A stretch of DNA of 10,344 nt from an uncultured Clostridia bacterium. Its GTDB lineage: Bacteria; Bacillota; Clostridia; Oscillospirales; Ruminococcaceae. This document shows positions 1 through 5,812 of this stretch, one piece after another; position 1 is the first letter of the stretch; the number at the start of each line of letters is the position of its first letter. The notes under the pieces were generated by a model. The model searched no databases. It saw only the letters and a list, made by a program, of their open reading frames with translations, and was not told the DNA's origin. Both the position numbers and the translations under genes were made by a program. The stretch is taken from NCBI GenBank assembly GCA_947176675.1, contig CAMWRN010000062.1, positions 1-10,344 of the forward strand. The letters are read 5' to 3'.

Positions 1-2
1 TC

Positions 3-1091
3 GCAAATATGCACGACAGTACGATACCCGACCTGACTAAGGAAAGAACTATGGGTTCGGTGCTTTTCGGCGGACGCTACCGTTTGATCGACTTCCCGCT
101 CTCCAATATGGTGAACAGCGGTATCGACGAGGTAGGCGTTATAACAAAGTCCAACTACCAGTCCCTGCTTGACCACTTGGGAAGCGGCAGAGAATGGGAT
201 CTGGCAAGAAAGATCGGCGGTCTCCACCTGCTTCCGCCGTTCAGCCACGTTCAGAGCGGTATGTACCGCGGCAGACTGGAGGCTCTCTACGGCGTATGGA
301 ACTTCATAAAGACCTCCAATGCCGACTATGTGGTGCTTTCCGACTGCGACGCTGTAACAAGTATTGATTTCTCGAAGGTAGTTGATTACCACATAGAAAA
401 CGGCGCGGACATCACCGCAGTGTACGCAAAGGACGTTATTACCTCCGAGCAGGCTCAGAATGCTACGGTATTCAGCATAAACGACGACGGCAGAGTGGTT
501 GACGTTCTGCTCAATCCACACATCAGCGGCGCGTGCAATATTTCTCTGAATATGTTCATTCTATCAAAGGAATTCCTTAAAAACATCGTTCTTGAAGCGG
601 CTTCAAAGAGCCTGTACAGCTTCGAGCAGGCAATACTCCAGGGCAGGACTCATGAGTACAAGATCATGGCATACCGTCACGACGGCTTCTTCTGCAAGAT
701 CACTTCCATGGAGACTTTCTACAAGGCGAATATGTCCCTGCTCAACAGTGACAATCGCTCCAAGCTGTTCCCCGAAAACAGCCCCGTTTACACCAAAGTA
801 CGCGATAACCCGCCCACAAAATTCGGTATCGGCGCAAGCGTTAAGAATTCTCTTATCGGCGACGGCTGTATTATCGAGGGTACGGTTGAAAACTGCGTGA
901 TCTTCCGCGGAGTAAAGGTCGGCAAAGGCGCTGTAGTCAAGAATTCTATCCTCATGCAGGATACTTCTATCGGCATAAAGTGTGATATCAATAATGTTAT
1001 TACCGATAAAAACGTTAAGATCAGCGATATGAGAATGCTTACAGGTTCTCAGAACTACCCGCTGTTCTTAGGCAAGGGCGCGGTCATCTAA
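3..1091 (+). CDS. glgD: GlgD, non-catalytic ADP-glucose pyrophosphorylase partner subunit (5' partial)
   Basis: GlgD pairs with GlgC, which makes ADP-glucose from glucose-1-phosphate and ATP, the first committed step of glycogen synthesis. The open frame runs off the left window edge. The ATG at 9 is internal: it starts the conserved NMHD segment that lies about ten residues into the family, so the true start is upstream. Seen: a nucleotidyltransferase fold with FGGRYRLIDFPLSN, YRGRLEALY (replacing the GTADA-type motif), LSDCDA where GlgC has GDH, and SLNMFIL. The C-terminal third (about residues 270-355 counted from the ATG at 9) is a left-handed beta-helix with hexapeptide repeats such as IGDGCIIEG. 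The sugar-phosphate-binding FxEKP motif of GlgC is absent (VLLNPHISG instead), and the glycine-rich GTRLxPLT loop is degenerate. This fits GlgD rather than GlgC. glgA follows 55 nt later on the same strand, so the two are probably one transcript. Confidence 0.93.
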   Translation, partial: ANMHDSTIPDLTKERTMGSVLFGGRYRLIDFPLSNMVNSGIDEVGVITKSNYQSLLDHLGSGREWDLARKIGGLHLLPPFSHVQSGMYRGRLEALYGVWNFIKTSNADYVVLSDCDAVTSIDFSKVVDYHIENGADITAVYAKDVITSEQAQNATVFSINDDGRVVDVLLNPHISGACNISLNMFILSKEFLKNIVLEAASKSLYSFEQAILQGRTHEYKIMAYRHDGFFCKITSMETFYKANMSLLNSDNRSKLFPENSPVYTKVRDNPPTKFGIGASVKNSLIGDGCIIEGTVENCVIFRGVKVGKGAVVKNSILMQDTSIGIKCDINNVITDKNVKISDMRMLTGSQNYPLFLGKGAVI

Positions 1092-1131
1092 AAGCATTAC
1101 GAGAGGAAATAACCTCTTGCAACTAATAGGA

Positions 1132-1136
1132 AAGGA
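1132..1136 (+). promoter_or_regulatory. Shine-Dalgarno deciding the glgA start
   Basis: AAGGA lies 10 nt before the ATG at 1147. A TTG at 1117 is also in frame and has GAGAGG about 10 nt upstream, so it cannot be excluded. It would add ten residues (MQLIGKDLLS) that do not belong to the conserved glycogen synthase N-terminus, which normally begins one or two residues before ILYAASEA. Confidence 0.6.
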
Positions 1137-1146
1137 CTTGTTATCT

Positions 1147-2571
1147 ATGATAAACATTTTATACGCGGCGTCGGAAGCTGTTCCTTATGCCGCTTCGGGC
1201 GGACTTGCAGACGTTGCGGGTTCTCTTCCCCGCGCGCTCAACGATGCGGGACAGGACTGCCGCGTGGTTCTTCCGCTTTACAAAAACGTTAAGCCTGAAC
1301 TCCGTTCGTCGCTTGAATTTATCACAAACTTCACCGTTGACGTTGGCTGGCGCAGACAGTACTGCGGCGTGTTCAAGGGCGTAATAAACGGCGTTACCTA
1401 CTATCTGCTGGACAACGAATACTACTTCGGCAGAGACGGTCTCTACGGTTTTTATGATGACTGCGAGCGTTTCGTGTTCCTTTCGAGAGCTATCATGGAA
1501 ATGCTCAAGCACATCGGCTGGAAACCGGAAGTAATCAACTGCAACGACTGGCAGACCGCGCTTGTTCCCGTTTACTACAACGTGTTCTACAAATATCAGT
1601 ACGGCTATGATAACATCAAGACCGTATTCACTATCCATAATATCCAGTATCAGGGCAAGTACGGCATGGAGGTCCTCAATGAGGTTTTGGGAATCCCCAT
1701 GTATCACACCAAGCTGCTGGAATACGACGGCTGCGTGAACTTGATGAAAGGCGCGTTCGAGTGCGCAGACAAGATCACAACTGTTTCACCCAGCTACGCA
1801 TGGGAAATACTCGACCCATGGTATTCACACGGTCTGGACAGGGCGCTTGTCAACAAGCAGTATAAGCTGTGCGGTTTCCTGAACGGTATCGACGTTGACA
1901 CGTTCAATCCCGAAAAGGATCCGCTGCTGACAAAGAACTTCTCCGTTAAGAATCTCAAGGGCAAGGCGGAATGCAAAAAAGCGCTGCTGAACGAGCTTCA
2001 CCTCCAGGAGGGCGATGAGCCTGTTATCGGTATCATCACAAGATTTGTTTCCCATAAGGGTATCGACCTTATCAAGTATGTCTTTGAGGACATGGTGAAC
2101 ATGGGCTGCAAGTTTGCGATACTTGGTTCTGGCGAGAAGATATACGAGGATTTCTTTAAGGAAATGGCTTGGAGGCACCCCGACAAGGTAAGTGCGACGA
2201 TCGGCTTCATACCCGATCTGGCAAGACGTATCTACTCGTCGGCAGATATGTTCCTCATGCCGTCTCAGAGCGAACCCTGCGGACTTGCTCAGATGATCTC
2301 GCTTCGTTACGGAACTATTCCAATTGTCCGTGAAACAGGAGGACTGCGCGACAGTATTCGCGATGCGGGTGGCGAAAACGGCAACGGCTTCACCTTTAAG
2401 ACCTACAACGCTCACGATATGTTCGGCGCTGTACGCCGTGCAAAGGAATACTACGACAACAAGCCTGAGTGGAAAAACCTCGTAGTTGCAGCAATGAAGA
2501 ACGACTACAGCTGGGCAGTTTCCGCAGAGCTTTACATGGGACTCTACAGAGAGCTTGCAGGACACGAATAA
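1147..2571 (+). CDS. glgA: Glycogen synthase, GT5 family
   Basis: GlgA transfers glucose from ADP-glucose to the non-reducing end of an alpha-1,4-glucan in the cytoplasm. At 474 residues it has the usual bacterial length (about 475-485). Seen: the N-terminal GT-B domain opens with ILYAASEAVPYAASGGLADV; TIHNIQYQG has the conserved His (H164). The C-terminal domain has SVSPSYAWEI-like and LNGIDVDTFNPE segments, the donor phosphate-binding R299/K304 in ITRFVSHKG, and the catalytic-site Glu E376 in SEPCGLAQM, followed by RETGGLRDS. Odd point: the Lys of the KTGGL motif (K15 in E. coli, linked to ADP-glucose binding) is Ala16 here. The ATG at 1147 was preferred over an in-frame TTG at 1117 because it matches the family N-terminus. 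The gene ends in tandem TAA codons. It sits 55 nt after glgD, consistent with co-transcription, and is closed by a long hairpin. Confidence 0.97.
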   Translation: MINILYAASEAVPYAASGGLADVAGSLPRALNDAGQDCRVVLPLYKNVKPELRSSLEFITNFTVDVGWRRQYCGVFKGVINGVTYYLLDNEYYFGRDGLYGFYDDCERFVFLSRAIMEMLKHIGWKPEVINCNDWQTALVPVYYNVFYKYQYGYDNIKTVFTIHNIQYQGKYGMEVLNEVLGIPMYHTKLLEYDGCVNLMKGAFECADKITTVSPSYAWEILDPWYSHGLDRALVNKQYKLCGFLNGIDVDTFNPEKDPLLTKNFSVKNLKGKAECKKALLNELHLQEGDEPVIGIITRFVSHKGIDLIKYVFEDMVNMGCKFAILGSGEKIYEDFFKEMAWRHPDKVSATIGFIPDLARRIYSSADMFLMPSQSEPCGLAQMISLRYGTIPIVRETGGLRDSIRDAGGENGNGFTFKTYNAHDMFGAVRRAKEYYDNKPEWKNLVVAAMKNDYSWAVSAELYMGLYRELAGHE

Positions 2572-2625
2572 TAAACAAAGCTGTCTCACAAAGTATTATT
2601 ACTGATAAAAGAAGCTTTCGTACCC

Positions 2626-2689
2626 AATTCAAAAAAGAAGAGCTTGGCACTACCTTTTGGTGTGTGCCAAGCTCTTCTTTCTTTGAATT
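2626..2689. terminator. Long bidirectional hairpin terminator between glgA and the anti-sigma gene
   Basis: Arms 2626-2650 and 2664-2689 pair over 25 bp with one bulged C at 2681; the inner 17 bp (2634-2650 with 2664-2680) are perfect. The loop contains a further ACC-TTTT-GGT mini-hairpin. The outer A-rich and T-rich flanks give a U-run on either strand. It lies 55 nt after the glgA stop and 31 nt after the stop of the convergent minus-strand gene, so it can serve both. It is much longer than most intrinsic terminators. Confidence 0.85.
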
Positions 2690-2719
2690 ATATACAAAGA
2701 CTTCTTGTTTTATGTGCAG

Positions 2720-3697
2720 TCACTTTCCGCTGATAAGGCTTGAGAAAAGTTCGTACTCATCTTCGGTACCGAATTGCAGGAACAGGATATGCTTGAGCGC
2801 TTCATAGTCGGAGCTGTTTGCGGCATAGGTCTCACGCACCTGACCGTTGACGTCGTGCTTGGTTATCACAACAGCGTTAAGGTCGGTGACATAAATGCTG
2901 TAGAACGTTACGCCTATGCTTTCGTCAGCAATCTGCATGGAGAAAAGCGAGGTAAAGGAATAGTTGCTTATCTCGCGTGAGGTCTCTGTAAGTCCCGCAA
3001 TAAATTCAATGATAGGCTTGCATTCCTCGCCTTTTTTCTTGACAGGATTTTCTCCGGACTTGATCGAACCCATATCAAAGTATGGCGTGATCTCAACGGT
3101 AACGTGTTCGTAGCTTATATCGCGCAGAAGCGGTGCCGTCTCTGCGGAAACGGAAGTTTCTGCGGGCGTTGTCGTCGTCGAAGCTTCAGTCTTTCCGGCA
3201 GAGCCTGCGCCGGCATTATTGTCCGAAACTTGAGGCTTGGTCTTAACAGGATCTGTCGGAGACGTAGCAGCGGTAGTATCGGACGTATTGTTATGAGCCG
3301 CGGGAGCGTCATGTGCTGTCGGAGCTGCCTGATCTGCGTCACTGTTTACAGCGACTTCAAACATTTCGTCACCCTCTGTCTCGGAAAGACTTTCTATTAT
3401 CGGGGAAGCGGTTTCGGCAACAATGACCGTTTCGATACTCTCGGTTATCTCCGTTTCGACAGTTGTTATGTTTTCTCCCCTATCGACGGCAAATTTTACA
3501 CCGAAAGCAACAATAAGACAAGCTGCCGCCGCTGAAAGAAAGGCGGTGATCTTTCCCGAGGATATCACCGGCTTTTTGCCGATGTCGATCTCGGGAAGCT
3601 CGGTAAGCAAAGATTCCGTGCGCTTATAGAAGCTGTCGGAGATTTTGATGTTATCCATCGCGTCCTTGTAGTCCTTTATTGATTTACTCATCTTCAT
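2720..3697 (-). CDS. Putative membrane-anchored anti-sigma factor with Ser/Thr/Ala-rich linker
   Basis: I recognise no named family. Role as cognate anti-sigma is inferred from its position directly behind, and overlapping, an ECF sigma gene. Seen in the 325 residues: a short charged cytoplasmic N-terminus (about 1-49, with an amphipathic stretch DSFYKRTESLLTEL that could contact sigma); one membrane segment at about 50-71 (KITAFLSAAAACLIVAFGV); a low-complexity Thr/Ser/Ala/Pro/Glu-rich linker at about 77-190; and a C-terminal globular region at about 191-325 starting DISYEHVTVEI. N-in/C-out topology is expected. No zinc-binding HxxxCxxC anti-sigma motif is visible. The start is the ATG at 3697, five nt after a perfect AGGAGG; an ATG at 3691 is also possible (11 nt spacing). 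The start overlaps the sigma stop by 14 nt, suggesting translational coupling. Confidence 0.75.
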   Translation of the reverse strand: MKMSKSIKDYKDAMDNIKISDSFYKRTESLLTELPEIDIGKKPVISSGKITAFLSAAAACLIVAFGVKFAVDRGENITTVETEITESIETVIVAETASPIIESLSETEGDEMFEVAVNSDADQAAPTAHDAPAAHNNTSDTTAATSPTDPVKTKPQVSDNNAGAGSAGKTEASTTTTPAETSVSAETAPLLRDISYEHVTVEITPYFDMGSIKSGENPVKKKGEECKPIIEFIAGLTETSREISNYSFTSLFSMQIADESIGVTFYSIYVTDLNAVVITKHDVNGQVRETYAANSSDYEALKHILFLQFGTEDEYELFSSLISGK

Positions 3698-4199
3698 CAA
3701 AACCTCCTATCATCATCTCTTTCAGCAACCCCCGTCCTCTGGCGAGAAGCGTGCCTACTGTGGCTGGCTTTTTCCCCACGATCGCGGAAATCTCATTTAT
3801 CGAATAACCGTTATAATAGAACAGGTGAATAACGGTCCTGTATTTTTCGGGAAGCGAAAGCACCGCTTCCATAACCTGATTTTTTTCCTCTGTATCCGCG
3901 TCCGCGTTGGGATCGTCGTTTTCTTCAAGCGGAACCGTACGCTTTATCCATCCCGATCTGAGGTGATTTTTGCTTTTGTTCATGGCAGTCCTTAGCAGCC
4001 ACGCTTTTTCATGTTCGGGACTGTCAAACGGTCTGCCCCGCTTTAAAAGCGCAACAAACACATCCTGGGTAATATCCTCGGCGTCGCAGATGTTATGCAC
4101 GTATGTGTAACAAAGGCGTATAAGCGTTTGAGAATATGTATCCAGGATATAATGAATATAGCTGTCAGTTCCGTATTCGGCAGCTGTTTCGGAATACAT
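3684..4199 (-). CDS. ECF-type RNA polymerase sigma factor
   Basis: A 171-residue sigma-70 family member with only regions 2 and 4, the hallmark of ECF (group 4) sigma factors. Seen: region 2 at about 17-83, with the core-binding signature DAEDITQDVF (39-48) and an RTAMNKSKNHLR helix for -10 contact; an acidic spacer (EENDDPNADADTEE); and region 4 at about 106-161 with LPEKYRTVIHLFYYNGYSINEISAIV and a helix-turn-helix ending VGTLLARGRGLLK for -35 contact. Its 3' end overlaps the putative anti-sigma gene, the usual arrangement for a membrane-controlled ECF pair. The regulated genes are unknown. I found no clear GAAC/CGTC-type autoregulatory promoter by eye. The ATG at 4199 is preceded by GGGGGAAATCAT, a weaker ribosome site than that of its partner. 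Confidence 0.95.
   Translation of the reverse strand: MYSETAAEYGTDSYIHYILDTYSQTLIRLCYTYVHNICDAEDITQDVFVALLKRGRPFDSPEHEKAWLLRTAMNKSKNHLRSGWIKRTVPLEENDDPNADADTEEKNQVMEAVLSLPEKYRTVIHLFYYNGYSINEISAIVGKKPATVGTLLARGRGLLKEMMIGGFDEDE
3703..3708 (-). promoter_or_regulatory. Perfect AGGAGG inside the sigma gene, serving the anti-sigma gene
   Basis: AGGAGG on the minus strand lies within the last codons of the sigma gene, 5 nt before the ATG at 3697 and 11 nt before the ATG at 3691. It supports coupled translation and stoichiometric production of the two proteins. Confidence 0.8.
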
Positions 4200-4218
4200 A
4201 TGATTTCCCCCAGTGACA

Positions 4219-4278
4219 CGGATATGCAGTATCCGCGCAGAAATAATATTATCTTCTGAAAATAATACACTTCAGAAG
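4219..4278 (-). promoter_or_regulatory. Two inverted repeats in the leader of the sigma gene
   Basis: CTTCTGAA (4253-4260) pairs perfectly with TTCAGAAG (4271-4278) around a 10-nt loop, and CGGATA (4219-4224) pairs with TATCCG (4230-4235) around a 5-nt loop. Both lie 20-80 nt upstream of the sigma start. They could be operator half-sites or leader RNA hairpins; there is no U-run that would make them a clear attenuator. Confidence 0.4.
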
Positions 4279-4646
4279 CCAAATTTTTTTCAAAAGCCGA
4301 AATGTATTTTTGTAAATTTTTTATGAACTGAAACACGGTATAAGAAATAGAAGGAACAAGTTAGAAAGAAAAATATAAACTATGCAGATTCGGATAAGCA
4401 TAGTATCATAAATCAATTATACCATATTCCAAATAAAAAAACAATATAATAAGTTAAGGTATATTTTATTACGCAAAGAGCGTGACTGAAGCGACAGCTT
4501 TCGTATAAAAGGATTAATTCAAAATTATAATTCATGAACTTATCCGAGGAATTACCAAATATGTCGGCTCTTTTGAAGCCAGAAAGATTGCCGATCCGGT
4601 ATTCCGGGAATCGTACCAATGCGGATAAATGAGCCATTCATAAGCA
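4279..4646. other. AT-rich intergenic stretch, no convincing gene
   Basis: This lies between the sigma gene leader and the terminator of the AraC-family gene. Most of it is very AT-rich with scattered stops. It holds one copy of ATAGTATCATAA (4400-4411), a 12-mer identical to part of the repeat upstream of the GH13 gene. A GC-richer island at about 4534-4632 is open in several frames. One plus-strand frame (4518-4628) reads ITKYVGSFEARKIADPVF, which looks protein-like but has no start and no family I recognise. A minus-strand frame from an ATG at 4637 has no ribosome site. It may be a decayed coding remnant. No RNA gene or riboswitch was recognised. Confidence 0.4.
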
Positions 4647-4678
4647 AACAGGACATAAATCATTATTTATGTCCTGTT
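4647..4678 (-). terminator. Hairpin overlapping the stop of the AraC-family gene
   Basis: AACAGGACATAAA (4647-4659) pairs perfectly with 4666-4678; an extra T-A pair (4660/4665) leaves a CATT tetraloop. The gene's TAA stop (4667-4669) lies within one arm. The downstream U-run on the minus strand is short (GTTTGCTTAT), while the plus strand has TTTTT. It could terminate araC-type transcription or block antisense read-in from the left. Confidence 0.6.
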
Positions 4679-5530
4679 GATTTTTCTGTATTCCTTAGGA
4701 GTACAGCCTACAAATTTCCTAAACTGCCTATTGAAATTTGAAAGATTTCTGAAGCCGCACTCAAACGCAGCCTCCGAAGCGGTTTTATCCGTTTTTGCGA
4801 GAATCCCGCAAGCCTTTTTAATTCTTAACTGAGATAAATATTCTATTGCCCCCACGCCCGCTGTTTCTCTGAATCGCCTCATAAAATAGCTTTTGCTCAG
4901 ATGTGTAATTTTTGCAAGCTGTTCCACAGTAATATTTTCCGAAAAATTTTCGTTCATATAATCAACAGCGGGACGTATTATCTCGCTTCGGCTAACAGTG
5001 TTTTCAGCGGTGCGAAAAATATCCCCGCTTTCATAAAGCAGCCAGAAAAGCCGCAACAGTTCGCTTTTCATAAGCATATCAAGCTGCGGAGAATTTCCCT
5101 TGGCGCAGGAAAAAATATTCTGCACCATAGTTTTCAACTCACAATAGTAAATATGCTCTCTTGTAATTCTGATATTCATTTCGGCTCTGCCGCCTACAAG
5201 CGGTTTTAGACATTCCGCTGCGCAGCGGTCGTTTTCCGAAACTCCCAACATTTCCGGACTGAATACAACGGTATCGTAACGCTGTTTAAAACTTCCGTGC
5301 GGATAAATGGCATGCAGCATATTGGGCGGTATAATTAGTATATCTCCCTCCGAGGAAACGAATTTATCGTCCCCGCAAATAAATTCTGCACGTCCCGAAA
5401 TAATAAAGTTTATCTCAAACTCGCCGTGCCAATGAAGCGGTACGCTTGCAAAATAATCCGGAATAAGGCACTTATAGTAGCTGAACGGAACAAGCTGTGA
5501 GCTGTGTTGTCTTTTTTCTTCGGAAGTCAT
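4667..5530 (-). CDS. AraC-family transcriptional regulator with N-terminal cupin
   Basis: A 287-residue DNA-binding protein, probably a sugar-responsive regulator. Seen: an N-terminal AraC-binding-type cupin at about 15-95 with PLHWHGEFEI (His33/His35), GDILIIPPNMLHAIYPHG and strand patterns typical of jelly-roll sensors. The C-terminal AraC/XylS double helix-turn-helix lies at about 185-285: first HTH VEQLAKITHLSKSYFMRRF (202-220), second HTH SEAAFECGFRNLSNFNRQF (252-270), ending with the family signature VGCTPKEYRK. Start: ATG at 5530 with GGGAGG 9 nt upstream. It is divergent from the GH13 glycosidase gene across 282 nt that hold repeated AT-rich motifs, so the glycosidase is the obvious target and autoregulation is likely. 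The ligand (a malto-oligosaccharide, perhaps) is a guess from context only. Confidence 0.95.
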   Translation of the reverse strand: MTSEEKRQHSSQLVPFSYYKCLIPDYFASVPLHWHGEFEINFIISGRAEFICGDDKFVSSEGDILIIPPNMLHAIYPHGSFKQRYDTVVFSPEMLGVSENDRCAAECLKPLVGGRAEMNIRITREHIYYCELKTMVQNIFSCAKGNSPQLDMLMKSELLRLFWLLYESGDIFRTAENTVSRSEIIRPAVDYMNENFSENITVEQLAKITHLSKSYFMRRFRETAGVGAIEYLSQLRIKKACGILAKTDKTASEAAFECGFRNLSNFNRQFRKFVGCTPKEYRKINRT

Positions 5531-5552
5531 TCTGCATATCCTCCCAAAAGTA

Positions 5553-5753
5553 TTATAGTATTATAAATCGACAGCTGACCGGCGATCCAATATCTGCCTG
5601 TATCGTTTAATACACATTTCTCCGTGAAAACATCTGCCTAAAGTAAACCGCTCGACACAAGCCGTGCCGATTTTTAAAGATGACAAAAAGTATTATAGTA
5701 TCATAATTCAATATTATTTCACTTGATTTTCGATACAGTTTATAGTATTATAT
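5553..5753. repeat. Three copies of a TTATAGTATYATAA-like motif in the araC-GH13 divergent region
   Basis: Copies at 5553-5566 (TTATAGTATTATAA), 5693-5706 (TTATAGTATCATAA) and 5740-5753 (TTATAGTATTATAT). The motif is an interrupted palindrome, TTATA-N4-TATAA. Copies 1 and 2 are each also a tandem of the 8-mer AGTATTAT (5549-5564 perfect; 5689-5704 with one change). Copy 1 overlaps the only TATAAT boxes in front of the AraC-family gene (with a poor TTGGAT 19 nt upstream), and copy 3 overlaps the -10 of the GH13 promoter. Operator sites are a reasonable reading, but the AT-richness makes chance similarity possible. Confidence 0.5.
5723..5751 (+). promoter_or_regulatory. Sigma-A-type promoter for the GH13 glycosidase gene
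   Basis: TTGATT (5723-5728), a 17-nt spacer and TATTAT (5746-5751). Transcription would begin near 5758, giving a leader of about 55 nt before the ATG at 5813. The -10 lies inside the third copy of the repeated motif. Confidence 0.6.
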
Positions 5754-5812
5754 CATACAGAGATATATTTTTCAAGCGTACAAACAAAATTTACTGTGAA
5801 AGGATAATTATT

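Noticed and set aside
1825..2589. Long minus-strand open frame (254 codons) opposite glgA
   Set aside because: It is the antisense shadow of glgA's well-conserved coding sequence; it has no ribosome site and no recognisable protein.
4413..4637. Minus-strand open frame of 74 codons between the sigma and AraC-family genes
   Set aside because: No ribosome site, AT-rich hydrophobic tail typical of chance translation, and no known family; recorded only as part of the intergenic stretch.
5553..5753. CRISPR array or phase-variable repeat tract
   Set aside because: The copies are short, irregularly spaced (about 140 and 47 nt apart) and sit on promoters, which fits operators rather than an array.
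5723..5812. N-terminal extension of the GH13 protein from an in-frame TTG
   Set aside because: The TTG is part of the likely -35 box, the extra 30 residues are not part of the family, and the ATG at 5813 has a good ribosome site.
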